Assembly: GCF_003337215.1 (NCBI RefSeq)
Contig: NZ_QPIG01000001.1
Coordinates: 248,001-312,000, forward strand
From: Oceanihabitans sediminis
GTDB taxonomy: Bacteria > Bacteroidota > Bacteroidia > Flavobacteriales > Flavobacteriaceae
Reading direction: 5' to 3'
Length of the DNA stretch: 64,000 nt
The notes under the pieces were generated by a model, which saw only the letters and a program-made list of their open reading frames with translations, searched no databases and was not told the origin of the DNA. Both the position numbers and the translations under genes were made by a program. Numbering within the stretch: the first letter of the stretch is position 1; each line of letters starts with the position of its first letter. This document shows positions 1-8,963 of this stretch, piece after piece.

Positions 1-276
1 AGAAAACAAATTAGAGAAGAAAGGCTAAAAGAAAGAAATACTACAAATGAAGAAAATGTAGATACCAAAGAAGACGAAAGTTCTAAAACTGTTAATGAAG
101 CTGAAGAGCCTAAAACAGAAGAAAAAGTTATAGAAGACGCTGCAGAAAAGAAATTATCAGACAGAGAGAAGCGTAAACAAGAACTAGAAGAAAGAAGACA
201 AAAAATTCTGGAAGATCGTAGAAAAGCAAAAGAAGAGCGAGAAAAACAGAAAAACGAAAAAGAAGACGAAAATTAA
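1..276 (+). CDS. C-terminal end of a highly charged protein, probably an OmpH-family chaperone (5' partial)
   Basis: The frame is open from the first base and ends at a TAA at 274-276, giving 91 residues. They are almost entirely Glu, Lys, Arg, Asp and Gln, so the piece should be a charged alpha-helix or coiled coil; no catalytic motif is visible. It lies 35 bases before an OmpH/Skp gene on the same strand. In flavobacteria bamA is commonly followed by two tandem ompH genes and then murI, so I infer that this is the tail of the first OmpH copy. The name rests on synteny and composition only, because the chaperone domain itself is outside the window. Confidence 0.6.
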   Translation, partial: RKQIREERLKERNTTNEENVDTKEDESSKTVNEAEEPKTEEKVIEDAAEKKLSDREKRKQELEERRQKILEDRRKAKEEREKQKNEKEDEN

Positions 277-311
277 AAACAAAAATTATAACACAAATTA
301 AACTTTAAGAA

Positions 312-821
312 ATGAAACAATTTAAAACCCTATTATTAGCAGCAGCTTTATTCATTGGTGGAACAAGCTTTATGCAAGCGCAAACTAAAGTTGCACATAT
401 CAATACACAAGAACTTATTTCTCAAATGCCAGACATGAAAACAGCTCAAGCTGAAATGGACAAACTTGGTAAAACGTACGAAGCAGACATCAAAGCAATG
501 GTAACAGAATACCAAAACAAAATGAAATTATATGAGTCTGAAGCTAACACGAAAACAGACGAGGAAAACCAAAAGCGTTTAATCGAGGTACAAACAATGC
601 AACAAAACATTCAAGAATACCAAGGTCAAGCACAACAAGATATGCAAAAGAAAGAAATGGACTTATTAAAGCCTATTACTGAAAAAGCTAAAGCTGCTAT
701 CTTAAAAGTAGCAAGAGCTCAAGGTTTTGCTTATGTATTAGATTCTACACAAGGTGGTGGAGTTATCATGGCAGATGGTAAAGACTTACTTGCAGATGTA
801 AAAAAAGAATTAGGTTTCTAA
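312..821 (+). CDS. OmpH/Skp-family periplasmic chaperone
   Basis: This 169-aa protein has an N-terminal signal peptide (positive start MKQFK, hydrophobic core, likely cleavage after about residue 22-24 in a QAQ stretch). Residues about 40-115 form a charged, Gln/Lys/Glu-rich coiled coil, and a C-terminal region closes the OmpH fold. Skp-type chaperones bind unfolded outer-membrane proteins in the periplasm and hand them to the BAM complex. The gene follows another charged, probably OmpH-like, reading frame by 35 bases and ends just before a strong hairpin terminator, so the two probably form the end of one operon. The size is normal for Skp. Confidence 0.9.
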   Translation: MKQFKTLLLAAALFIGGTSFMQAQTKVAHINTQELISQMPDMKTAQAEMDKLGKTYEADIKAMVTEYQNKMKLYESEANTKTDEENQKRLIEVQTMQQNIQEYQGQAQQDMQKKEMDLLKPITEKAKAAILKVARAQGFAYVLDSTQGGGVIMADGKDLLADVKKELGF

Positions 822-842
822 TAAACATCGAAATAAAATTTC

Positions 843-874
843 AAAAGAGCCGTCTTCTACAAGACGGCTCTTTT
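843..874 (+). terminator. Rho-independent terminator after the OmpH gene
   Basis: A perfect 14-bp stem (843-856 with 861-874) closes on a CTAC loop. The A-run on the left and T-run on the right make it symmetrical, so it could stop transcription in either direction. It lies 22 bases after the ompH stop codon. Confidence 0.85.
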
Positions 875-966
875 ATTTTATAAACTAACGATAACAAGCG
901 GAAAGAGTAAAAACTAATTTATTTTTTCAATGTATTTATTTACTTTTATATGCAATTTAAAAACTC

Positions 967-1746
967 ATGAGTAAACAAGCTATCGGTATGTTTGATTCTG
1001 GTGTTGGAGGAACTTCTATATGGAAGGAACTTAACGCCTTACTTCCTCATGAAAACACTATCTATTTAGCAGATAGCAAGAATGCTCCGTACGGAAATAA
1101 AAGCAATAAAGAAATACTTTCTTTAAGCGAAAAGAATGTAGAATTTCTAATTAAAAAAAAATGCAAACTTATAGTTGTTGCCTGCAATACAGCTACAACA
1201 AACGCCATTCACAAACTGCGTGAAAAATACAATATTCCTTTTATAGGCATAGAACCTGCTATTAAACCAGCTGCACTACAAACAAAAACCAAAGCAATAG
1301 GTATTCTAGCAACCAAAGGAACCCTTTCTAGCGATCTTTTTCATAAAAAGACCAATCTATTCACAAATGATATTAAAGTGATTGAACAGGTAGGAGAAGG
1401 AATTGTAGATTTAATAGAAAACGGAAAAGTTGCAAGCGATGAAATGAAAGAGCTCTTAAAGATCTATATGCACCCTATGCTAAAAGCAAATATAGATTAT
1501 CTTGTTTTAGGTTGTACTCATTACCCGTATTTGATACCTCAGCTATTAGAAATTCTTCCTAGCCATATTAAGATTATTGACTCTGGAGAAGCGGTTGCAA
1601 GACAAACAAAAGCCGTTTTAAGACAGCACAACCTTCTTAATAACGTAACAAACAAACCTACTCTTAAATTCTATTCTAACGGAAAGCCAGAAGTAATGCA
1701 ACAGCTTCTAACTAATGATTACCCTGTAGAATATTTAGATTTTTAG
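967..1746 (+). CDS. murI: Glutamate racemase
   Basis: This 259-aa enzyme interconverts L- and D-glutamate to supply D-Glu for peptidoglycan. The two catalytic cysteines stand in their family motifs: C73 in VACNTATT and C183 in LGCTHYP. The N-terminal FDSGVGG motif carries D10. Length is typical of MurI. The ATG at 967 lies just before the conserved start. It sits after the ompH terminator, so it probably has its own promoter, although OmpH-MurI adjacency is a usual flavobacterial arrangement. No fusion or missing residue is seen. Confidence 0.95.
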   Translation: MSKQAIGMFDSGVGGTSIWKELNALLPHENTIYLADSKNAPYGNKSNKEILSLSEKNVEFLIKKKCKLIVVACNTATTNAIHKLREKYNIPFIGIEPAIKPAALQTKTKAIGILATKGTLSSDLFHKKTNLFTNDIKVIEQVGEGIVDLIENGKVASDEMKELLKIYMHPMLKANIDYLVLGCTHYPYLIPQLLEILPSHIKIIDSGEAVARQTKAVLRQHNLLNNVTNKPTLKFYSNGKPEVMQQLLTNDYPVEYLDF

Positions 1747-1779
1747 AACTCTTTAAAAACAAGAAATATCTAAAAATGA

Positions 1780-1821
1780 CAAAGGAAACAGATTGACGCT
1801 TTTTATCAAGTGTTTCCTTTG
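1780..1821. repeat. Inverted repeat between murI and the carbonic anhydrase-like gene
   Basis: An 11-bp perfect inverted repeat (CAAAGGAAACA at 1780-1790, TGTTTCCTTTG at 1811-1821) encloses 20 bases, which themselves hold a 4-bp TTGA/TCAA pairing. It lies in the 220-base gap between convergent genes. No T-run follows directly, so it is not a standard terminator, but it may fold in RNA. Function unknown. Confidence 0.4.
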
Positions 1822-1966
1822 CAAGTCGTATTCCTATATTGGCATTATCCAACAAGTTCAATGAGTATTCTCTCAGCCACTAATGTAAGTCTAGGCACCT
1901 CAATACAACATATTAAAGATAAGAAAAATTATCACTTATTAAGCTGTATTTTAAAACTTTAACATA

Positions 1967-2485
1967 TCAGTCTTCCTTAAACCAACTAGAATATTTTACG
2001 TAGTTTTCTGCGATTCGATTAATTTCCCCGTGGATTAACTCCTTACTTATATCTTTTACTTTCTTTGCTGGAACACCTGCATAAATACTCCCCGCCTCTA
2101 CTCTAGTATTGGCAGTTACCACAGCTCCAGCTGCTATAATACTATTACTTTCTACAACACAATCATCCATTACAATGCTTCCCATTCCTATTAAAACATT
2201 ATCATGAATGGTACACCCATGAACAATAGCATTATGCCCAACAGAAACATTATTTCCTATAGTAGTTGGTGACTTTTGATAAGTAGCATGAATTACGGCT
2301 CCGTCTTGGATATTTACCTTGTTTCCCATTTTGATAAAATGCACATCCCCTCGAATGACAGCATTAAACCAAACGCTACATTGTTTCCCCATAGTTACAT
2401 CACCAACAATGGTTGCATTTTCTGCTACATAACAGTCTTCTGGTATTTGTGGATGCTTATTATTTACTGCTTTTATTAATGGCAT
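1967..2485 (-). CDS. Gamma-carbonic anhydrase-like hexapeptide-repeat protein
   Basis: This 172-aa protein consists of left-handed beta-helix hexapeptide repeats, as in the YrdA/PaaY/gamma-carbonic anhydrase group. Three histidines stand at the expected metal positions: H66, then H84 and H89 in VGHNAIVHG. Members bind Zn or Fe and some hydrate CO2, but many have no proven activity. I place the start at the ATG ending at 2485 (MPLIKAVN); a longer frame upstream would add 12 residues with no match to the family. The gene is monocistronic, downstream of the PorP/SprF-like gene but separated from it by a terminator. Activity is not certain. Confidence 0.85.
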   Translation of the reverse strand: MPLIKAVNNKHPQIPEDCYVAENATIVGDVTMGKQCSVWFNAVIRGDVHFIKMGNKVNIQDGAVIHATYQKSPTTIGNNVSVGHNAIVHGCTIHDNVLIGMGSIVMDDCVVESNSIIAAGAVVTANTRVEAGSIYAGVPAKKVKDISKELIHGEINRIAENYVKYSSWFKED

Positions 2486-2642
2486 AATATTGATTTTAAT
2501 AGAAGAACCTATGATAAGCATAGGGTTCCTTAGGTTAATTAATTATTCAAAATTAAACTTTTAAAGAAGATAGAAAAGACAAAATCCATGATAAAAAAGT
2601 AATATCAAATATCCAGAAACATGAAAGTATAGTTATAAAAAA

Positions 2643-2671
2643 AAGCCTTCATAAATCATGAAGGCTTTTTT
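2643..2671 (-). terminator. Terminator after the PorP/SprF-family gene
   Basis: A 10-bp stem (2643-2652 with 2658-2667) with a 5-base loop is flanked by A- and T-runs on both sides. It lies 10-40 bases past the stop of the minus-strand PorP/SprF-like gene and would also work on the plus strand. Confidence 0.8.
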
Positions 2672-2681
2672 GTGAATTGTA

Positions 2682-3683
2682 TTAGTTAACTGCCGGACAT
2701 AAGCAGTGATATTTTTCTTTTCTACAGTTAAAGTTATAACCTAAAGTTACTTGGTGAAAACCACCATTATTAAATACTACAGAGTTCGCTTGGTAAGCAT
2801 AAGTATATGCAAACATAAAGTCGTTATAGTTAATACCTAAAAGAGGTGATATATACTGAAGCTTTTGATCGCTAACCGTAGTACCATCTAAATACTCTGC
2901 ACCATCTAAACTACGTCTGTAAGATAATCCTCCCCAAACTTTACCAAAGTCCATTTCCTTATAAACTTTAGCATTTAAATCAAATGAAGCTTCTTTTGTT
3001 CCATCTTTATATTGAAATAATACAGAAGGCTCATAACTCCACTCAGATCCAAATTTTCCAAACACAGAACCAACAGAAAGTAAATAACGTCTTAAGTTAC
3101 TTGTTACTTCTATATCGTTATTAATACCTTCATTATTCAACACATTCTTTACTGTTGCATGTGCGTAAAAGTTATATAAGTGGTAAGAAAAACCAAAGTC
3201 TATATTAAAGTTTGTGGAGCTTTGTTCAATTCCTGCAATAATAGGATCAAATCCTTCAGCTAAGAAAGATGTTTCATCTAATTTATACTGAATCATCCCT
3301 ACACTTAATCCAAAAGAAAGTTGGTTTAAATCAACTTCACTTCTTGAAAACATTAAATGATGTGCATAAGTTACATAAGCTCCATTTTGAGAATGGAACC
3401 CATTTTTATCTGTAAAAAATATACCTCCTATAGCAGATTGTGTTTCACCAATTCTACTATTTACACTTACGGTTGCTAGTTGTGGTGCATCATCTTGACC
3501 AAACCACTGTTGTCTACCTGTAACTCTTAGCTTAGCACAATTTGCTGCACCAGCCATTGAAGGGTGAATTAAATAGTAATTATCTGTTAAATAGTCTGTA
3601 TATATAGGAAGTCCTTCTTGAGAATTAACAAATTGAGTACTAAACACAACTAGTACTATAAGGTATAACTTTTTAAAATTCAT
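2682..3683 (-). CDS. PorP/SprF-family type IX secretion membrane protein
   Basis: This 333-aa protein has a signal peptide (MNFKKLYL..., cleavage near NSQ) and then the family signature PIYTDYLTDNYYLIHPSMAGAA, followed by amphipathic beta-strands to the end. PorP/SprF proteins are outer-membrane beta-barrels tied to the type IX secretion system and gliding; many genomes carry several paralogues, often beside large surface adhesins. Here no adhesin is adjacent, so this is a stand-alone copy and its partner is unknown. The start is the ATG at 3683; an upstream TTG in frame would put extra residues before the signal peptide. It is divergent from the Nfu gene. Confidence 0.88.
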   Translation of the reverse strand: MNFKKLYLIVLVVFSTQFVNSQEGLPIYTDYLTDNYYLIHPSMAGAANCAKLRVTGRQQWFGQDDAPQLATVSVNSRIGETQSAIGGIFFTDKNGFHSQNGAYVTYAHHLMFSRSEVDLNQLSFGLSVGMIQYKLDETSFLAEGFDPIIAGIEQSSTNFNIDFGFSYHLYNFYAHATVKNVLNNEGINNDIEVTSNLRRYLLSVGSVFGKFGSEWSYEPSVLFQYKDGTKEASFDLNAKVYKEMDFGKVWGGLSYRRSLDGAEYLDGTTVSDQKLQYISPLLGINYNDFMFAYTYAYQANSVVFNNGGFHQVTLGYNFNCRKEKYHCLCPAVN

Positions 3684-3770
3684 AGTTTTAGTTTTCAAGT
3701 CAAATTGTGCAAATGCACATTCTTACATCTATTACAACTTAACCTTTCCATTAAATCAAAATAATTCCCT

Positions 3771-3798
3771 CAAATATATAAAAATAAGTCTTTACAAA
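3771..3798 (-). promoter_or_regulatory. Candidate promoter for the PorP/SprF-family gene
   Basis: On the minus strand TATATTTG (3771-3778) matches the Bacteroidota -7 box TAnnTTTG exactly, and TTTG (3795-3798) lies 16 bases upstream as a possible -33 box, slightly closer than usual. The start codon is about 80 bases downstream. Confidence 0.35.
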
Positions 3799-3923
3799 TC
3801 TAAGAACAAAAGTTAAAGATTTTGCTTAATCGATTTTAACTTCATTTAATACAGTTAAGAAAACCCAAATATATAGATTACTCTTGTGTTCTTTTAGTAT
3901 TTTTGTAAAAAATTTGATTGATC

Positions 3924-4826
3924 ATGAGCACATATAAAGTTTCTATACAAGCAACCAACAATCCAAGTATTGTAAAGTTTGAGTTAAACCAATTTATAAC
4001 CAAGCATCAAAGCTTTGAATTCAATAATATAGACGAGGCTAAATCATCACCATTAGCACAACAATTATTTTACCTTCCATTTGTAAAAAAAGTATATATC
4101 ACCAGTAATTTTATTGCTGTTGAAAGATATAGTATTGTGGAATGGCCAGATGTTCAAGAAGAAGTTGCTGAACAAATACAAAACTACTTAAATGATGGCG
4201 GAATTGCTGTAGAAGAAACTGCAACTGCTAAAAAAGTACCTGTAACAGTATATGCTGAAAGTACTCCAAACCCTTCGGTAATGAAGTTTGTGGCTAACAA
4301 AAAACTAGTTGCTGCTACCTTTGAGTTTACTTCTATAGATGAAGCAAAAGCTTCTCCTCTAGCTTCAGAATTATTTCACTTTCCTTTCGTAAAAAGTGTG
4401 TTCCTAGATGAAAACTATGTTTCGGTTACTAAATATGAAGTTGCAGATTGGAATGATATTTCAATGGAACTTCGTGAATTTATAAGAACTTTTATAGAAA
4501 ACGGAAAAGATGTAGTTACTGCAGATGCTCCAGAAGTTGTAAAAAAATCTACGGAAGCTTTAGATCAAACTTATGAAAATCTTGACGACACTTCAAAAGA
4601 GATTGTAAACATACTTGAAGAATACATCAAGCCAGCTGTGGCTAGTGACGGTGGAAATATTCAATTTGAATCTTACGACGCGGAAAGCAAAAAAGTAAAA
4701 GTTATTTTACAAGGAGCTTGTAGCGGGTGCCCTTCTTCAACTTTCACCCTTAAAAACGGTATAGAAAACATGTTGAAAGAAATGCTTAAAGGTAGAGTTG
4801 AAACTGTTGAAGCTATAAACGGATAA
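3924..4826 (+). CDS. Nfu-type iron-sulfur scaffold with two N-terminal Nfu/NifU-N domains
   Basis: This 300-aa protein has two consecutive Nfu N-terminal-like domains (about residues 1-90 and 105-195, both with the pattern NPS-(I/V)-(V/M)KF ... ASPLA ... FPFVK), then a linker and a C-terminal NifU domain with the cluster-binding pair C266 and C269 in CSGC. Nfu proteins carry 4Fe-4S clusters to target enzymes. Most relatives have one N-domain; the duplication is clear here. The start is the ATG at 3924. Tandem copies of the domain share about half their visible key positions. Neighbouring genes (dodecin) do not form an obvious pathway. Confidence 0.92.
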   Translation: MSTYKVSIQATNNPSIVKFELNQFITKHQSFEFNNIDEAKSSPLAQQLFYLPFVKKVYITSNFIAVERYSIVEWPDVQEEVAEQIQNYLNDGGIAVEETATAKKVPVTVYAESTPNPSVMKFVANKKLVAATFEFTSIDEAKASPLASELFHFPFVKSVFLDENYVSVTKYEVADWNDISMELREFIRTFIENGKDVVTADAPEVVKKSTEALDQTYENLDDTSKEIVNILEEYIKPAVASDGGNIQFESYDAESKKVKVILQGACSGCPSSTFTLKNGIENMLKEMLKGRVETVEAING

Positions 4827-4941
4827 TTCTTATCCTACTCATTAACTAATAGTTAAATCATTGCTAATAGTTTTTTTCTTTAGTATAATAATTTGTAAAT
4901 TGATAGTTCAACTAAATATTAATTTAAAACCAAGATATACT

Positions 4942-5142
4942 ATGGCAGTAATGAAAGTAATTGAAGTAATGTCTAATTCAGATAAAAGCTGGGAAGACGC
5001 AACAAAAAAAGCTATAAAAGAAGCTTCAAAAACTGTAAAGAACATTAAATCTGTATTTGTACAATCACAAAGTGCAGTTGTTAAAGATGATAACGTAACA
5101 GAATTTAGAGTAAACTTAAAATTAACTTTTGAAGTAAAATAA
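4942..5142 (+). CDS. Dodecin family flavin-binding protein
   Basis: A 66-aa protein matching dodecin in size and pattern: a short beta-strand (VMKVIEVMSNS), one amphipathic helix rich in Lys/Ala (SWEDATKKAIKEA), and two strands ending in FRVNLKLTFEV. Dodecins assemble as hollow dodecamers that store riboflavin or FMN and limit flavin photochemistry. The start is the ATG at 4942; a longer frame upstream would add a hydrophobic stretch foreign to dodecins. It lies 115 bases after nfu and is followed by a strong terminator, so it may be transcribed with nfu or from its own promoter. Confidence 0.92.
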   Translation: MAVMKVIEVMSNSDKSWEDATKKAIKEASKTVKNIKSVFVQSQSAVVKDDNVTEFRVNLKLTFEVK

Positions 5143-5162
5143 ATCACTCTAAAAATATTATT

Positions 5163-5193
5163 AAAAAGCGATCTCTAGTAGATCGCTTTTTTT
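5163..5193 (+). terminator. Terminator after the dodecin gene
   Basis: A 12-bp perfect stem (5163-5174 with 5180-5191), loop CTAGT, then continuing T-run. It lies 20 bases after the dodecin stop codon. Confidence 0.88.
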
Positions 5194-5219
5194 GTGCCGT
5201 TATTTAACTAACTTTGATT

Positions 5220-7331
5220 ATGAGAAAACTCATAATACTCTTTTCCTTTCAACTTGCTATAGTATTTACCAGCAATAGTCAAACCACACAAAACATGACA
5301 CAGCAATTCACAAACAACCTTATACATGAAACTAGTCCGTATCTATTACAACACGCTCATAATCCAGTAAATTGGTTTGCTTGGAACGAAGAAACACTAG
5401 CAAAAGCAAAAAAAGAAAACAAACTAATTTTAATTAGTGTTGGTTATGCTGCTTGCCATTGGTGTCATGTAATGGAGCATGAGAGTTTTGAAGATGTAGA
5501 AGTTGCTCAGGTAATGAACAGCAATTATATAAATATAAAAGTAGACAGAGAGGAACGTCCAGATATTGACCAAGTATATATGAATGCTGTACAACTCATG
5601 ACAGGCCAAGGGGGCTGGCCTCTAAACGTTGTAGCTTTACCGGACGGCAGACCGGTTTGGGGAGGAACCTATTTTAAAAAAGAACAGTGGATGCAAGCTC
5701 TGGAGCAGATAGCAGAATTACACGCTAAAAAACCTGAGAAACTTACCGAATATGCAGACAAATTAGAAAGTGGTATAAAAGCCGTGGACCTAGTTAAGCT
5801 AAATACAGACGAAGCCGTTTTTACCAATGCTATTATTGAAAAAGCAGTAAATAATTGGTCCTCTCATTTTGATCATCATGAAGGTGGAATGAAAAGAGTA
5901 CCAAAGTTTATGATGCCAAACAACTATCACTTTTTATTACGATATGCATATCAAAACAAGGATGAAGATTTACTAAAATATGTAAATCATACCTTAACTA
6001 AAATAGCTTATGGCGGAATCTTTGACCAATTGTAAGGCGGATTCTCTCGTTATTCGGTGGACGCTAAGTGGCACGTTCCTCATTTTGAAAAAATGCTTTA
6101 TGACAATGCACAACTTGTTAGTTTGTATGCCGACGCCTACCTCCTAACAAAAAACGAACTATATAAGGAAGTTATTACCAAAACACTAGCCTTTGTTAAA
6201 AGTAATTTAACCAATAGCGAAGGTGCTTTTTATTCTTCTTTAGATGCAGATAGCAATAATGCTTCCGGCACATTAGAAGAAGGAGCTTTTTATGTTTGGA
6301 AAAAAGAGGAACTTCAAAAATTACTAAAAGAAGATTTCCAGCTATTTTCAAACTATTATAATATAAATGTGGATGGTTATTGGGAGCATGACAACTATGT
6401 ATTGATTAGAAAAGAATCGGATGCCTCTTTTATAAAAACGCATAATATTACAATGGAAGAATTCCTTCAAAAGAAAAACACTTGGAAAGAAATTCTTTTA
6501 ACCGAAAGAAACAAAAGAGACAAACCTAGACTAGACGATAAATCATTAACTTCTTGGAATGCACTTATGCTGAAGGGCTATATAGATGCTTATCGTGTTC
6601 TTGGCGACAAAGAATATATAGACGTAGCTAAAAAAAATGCAAACTTCATTTTAAACAAACAACTAGAAGCCGACGGAAGATTATTCCATAATTACAAAAA
6701 TGGAAAAAGCACTATTAACGGATATTTAGAGGATTATGCGGCAACCATAGAAGCCTTTATCGCTTTATACGAAGTGACGCTAAATGAAAAATGGTTAAAC
6801 ACTGCTAGAGATTTAGCAAACTATAGCCTAGATCACTTTTTTGATGACCAAAGTAAAATGTTCTTTTTCACTTCTAATTTAGACGCTTCCTTGGTTTCAA
6901 GAAGTATCGAATATAGAGAAAATGTTATTCCTGCAAGTAATTCTATCATGGCTAAAAACCTATTTAAGCTGTCTCAGTATTTTGATAATATACACTTTTA
7001 CAAAACGGTCTCTACGATGCTAAATAATGTAAAACCCGAAATGCAAGAATATGCTTCGGGATTTTCAAATTGGTTAGACTTAATGCTAAACTTTACAATG
7101 CCGTTTTACGAAGTAGCAATTGCAGGTGAAGATACTAGTCAAAAAGTAAAGGAACTAAATCAAACCTATTTACCTAATAAGCTAATTGCTGGAAGCGAAA
7201 CTAAAAGCAAACTTCCTTTACTACAAAATAGGTTTATAAAAGATAAAACGATGATTTATGTTTGCCTAAATAAAGCCTGTAAACTTGCGGTTTCTAAAAC
7301 AGAAGATGCTATTCAACTTTTAAAAGAGTAA
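5220..7331 (+). pseudogene. DUF255 (YyaL/SSP411-like) thioredoxin-domain protein, interrupted by in-frame TAA at 6033-6035
   Basis: Read through, this is a 702-residue protein of normal family length. It has a signal peptide ([10 protein letters not shown]...), a thioredoxin-like DUF255 domain with CHWCH at 79-83 and the GQGGWPLNV motif, and a six-hairpin glycosidase-like (alpha/alpha)6 region with HFEKMLYDNAQL. A TAA stands at codon 272 in the same frame on both sides. Relatives read GGGFSRYS here, so the stop replaces the first Gly. No other stop or frameshift occurs over 700 codons. Any Gly codon needs at least two base changes to become TAA. The product is therefore probably split or inactive, unless this is a sequence error or readthrough. 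The family's biochemical role is poorly defined. Confidence 0.85.
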
Positions 7332-7450
7332 TTATATAGAACAAGCTTCCATTTTTTTCTTAAAGAAAGTTTAAAACCCTTTTCTTTCTCCATTAATTTC
7401 AATACTATTTATAAATTCGCAAACTAAAATAATAACTAAAATACAAAATT

Positions 7451-8263
7451 ATGGAAATTGAAAAATGGGCAGAAATTGGCATGGAATTTATAACTACCTA
7501 CGGTTTAAAAGTTATAGGAGCTATTGCCATCTGGATTGTAGGTTCTTGGGTTATTAAAAAAATAATGAAAGGCCTATCTACATTAATGGCTAAAAGAGAG
7601 TATGACTTAGGGTTGCAAAAATTCTTAGTAAACCTATTAAACTGGGTATTAAAAATTCTTTTAGTAATTACAATACTTGGAAACTTAGGTGTTGAAACTA
7701 CTTCTTTTGCTGCAATTATTGCTGCTGCCGGTTTAGCAATTGGTATGGCACTTCAAGGTTCTTTAGGAAACTTTGCTGGTGGGGTATTAATCTTAATTTT
7801 TAAACCTTTTAAAATTGGAGATTATATTATAGCACAAGGCGAAGCTGGTACGGTAAAAGAGATTGAGATTTTTACGACTAAATTAAGAACGCCAGACAAC
7901 AAAGAAATTATTATTCCTAACGGAAGTCTTTCAAACGGAAATATTACAAACCTAAGTACAGAAGACACAAGACGTGTAGACTTTACTTTTGGTGTTGGTT
8001 ACGATTCAGATATTAAGCAAACAAAAGAGGTTATTTTAAGTGTTATTGAATCAAACCCTAAAATATTAAAAGATCCTGCACCAGCCGTGAATGTATCGGA
8101 ATTAGCAGATAGCTCTATTAACTTCTTTACTAGAGTTTGGGTAAACAAAGAAGATTACTGGGATGTAAACTTTGATATTATTGAACGTACTAAAGAAGCA
8201 TTAGACGCTGCAGGAATAGATATACCTTATCCACACAGTGTTGAAATTCACAAAGAAGCTTAA
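7451..8263 (+). CDS. Small-conductance mechanosensitive channel (MscS family)
   Basis: This 270-aa inner-membrane protein has three hydrophobic segments: about residues 18-38, 60-80 and the pore-lining Gly/Ala-rich TM3 around 85-115 (AAIIAAAGLAIGMALQGSLGNFAGG). The MscS beta domain follows (FKIGDYI, KEIEIFTTKLRTPDNKEIIIPNG), then the alpha/beta C-terminal domain. It opens under membrane tension to release solutes on osmotic downshock. The length equals that of E. coli MscS. Its stop codon overlaps the stop of convergent tsaB by three bases, leaving no room for a separate terminator between them. Confidence 0.94.
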   Translation: MEIEKWAEIGMEFITTYGLKVIGAIAIWIVGSWVIKKIMKGLSTLMAKREYDLGLQKFLVNLLNWVLKILLVITILGNLGVETTSFAAIIAAAGLAIGMALQGSLGNFAGGVLILIFKPFKIGDYIIAQGEAGTVKEIEIFTTKLRTPDNKEIIIPNGSLSNGNITNLSTEDTRRVDFTFGVGYDSDIKQTKEVILSVIESNPKILKDPAPAVNVSELADSSINFFTRVWVNKEDYWDVNFDIIERTKEALDAAGIDIPYPHSVEIHKEA

Positions 8264-8937
8264 GATTTCTTCTTAGGTTTTAAAGCCACGAAATCTTTTA
8301 AATAATAAGGTTCAAAATAAGCGACATCTTCTATGTCGCTTTTTTTGTACTTATTATATGCAACTACAGACATTTCGTTTGCCGAAGGAAGTTTATCGTC
8401 AATAAAAACAGCATTTTCATGTTGAATTAAGCCTTTCGTTTTCTCTACTCCATTTCCAATAAAGTAAACTTTACCTTTTTCTAAATAACTAGCAAAAGAC
8501 TGCTCATCTAGAATTTGTGCTTCAATTTCTCTAATCGTATTGAAATTAGCATCAAAAACAGCAGAGTACACTTCCATTCTTCTAGCATCTAACATAGGAA
8601 TAATTAGTCCATTTTCTTCTTTTACTTGTCGTGCTAAAGCCTCTAATGTAGAAACAGAAATTAACGGCTTATCTAAAGCGAAACAAAGCCCTTTTGCCGC
8701 CGATACTCCTATACGTAACCCGGTATAAGACCCTGGACCTTTACTAACCGCAATCGCATCTATTTGCGAAGATTTTATATTGTTTTCTTCTAGAATTTGA
8801 TTAATATATACATGTAATCGTTCTGCATGAGAATACTGTTTACTATTATCCTCTAGTAAAGCAAAAGTCTCTCCTTCTTTAGAAAGAGAGACGGAACAAT
8901 TTGTTGTTGCTGTTTCAATATTTAGAATGATACTCAT
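8260..8937 (-). CDS. tsaB: tRNA threonylcarbamoyladenosine biosynthesis protein TsaB
   Basis: This 225-aa ASKHA-fold protein has the TsaB N-terminus (LNIETATTNCSVSL) and the KGPGSYTGLRIGVSAAKGL motif. TsaB is the partner of TsaD in forming t6A37 on ANN-decoding tRNAs; it lacks the metal-binding histidines of TsaD, as here. The gene is last in a minus-strand operon behind the efflux genes, 26 bases after the second adaptor. Its TAA and the mscS TAA overlap at the two 3' ends. The start is the ATG at 8937. Confidence 0.93.
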   Translation of the reverse strand: MSIILNIETATTNCSVSLSKEGETFALLEDNSKQYSHAERLHVYINQILEENNIKSSQIDAIAVSKGPGSYTGLRIGVSAAKGLCFALDKPLISVSTLEALARQVKEENGLIIPMLDARRMEVYSAVFDANFNTIREIEAQILDEQSFASYLEKGKVYFIGNGVEKTKGLIQHENAVFIDDKLPSANEMSVVAYNKYKKSDIEDVAYFEPYYLKDFVALKPKKKS

Positions 8938-8963
8938 AATCTATTATGAATCTATTTCAGTTT

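Noticed and set aside
1747-1966. Minus-strand open stretch of about 45 codons with protein-like composition in the gap after murI
   Set aside because: It has a stop just upstream, no start codon, no recognised family and runs against murI; it may be a relic but I cannot support a gene.
3898-3905. TATTTTTG before nfu as a -7 box
   Set aside because: The nearest TTG is only 11 bases away and the leader would be very short; too weak to annotate as a promoter.
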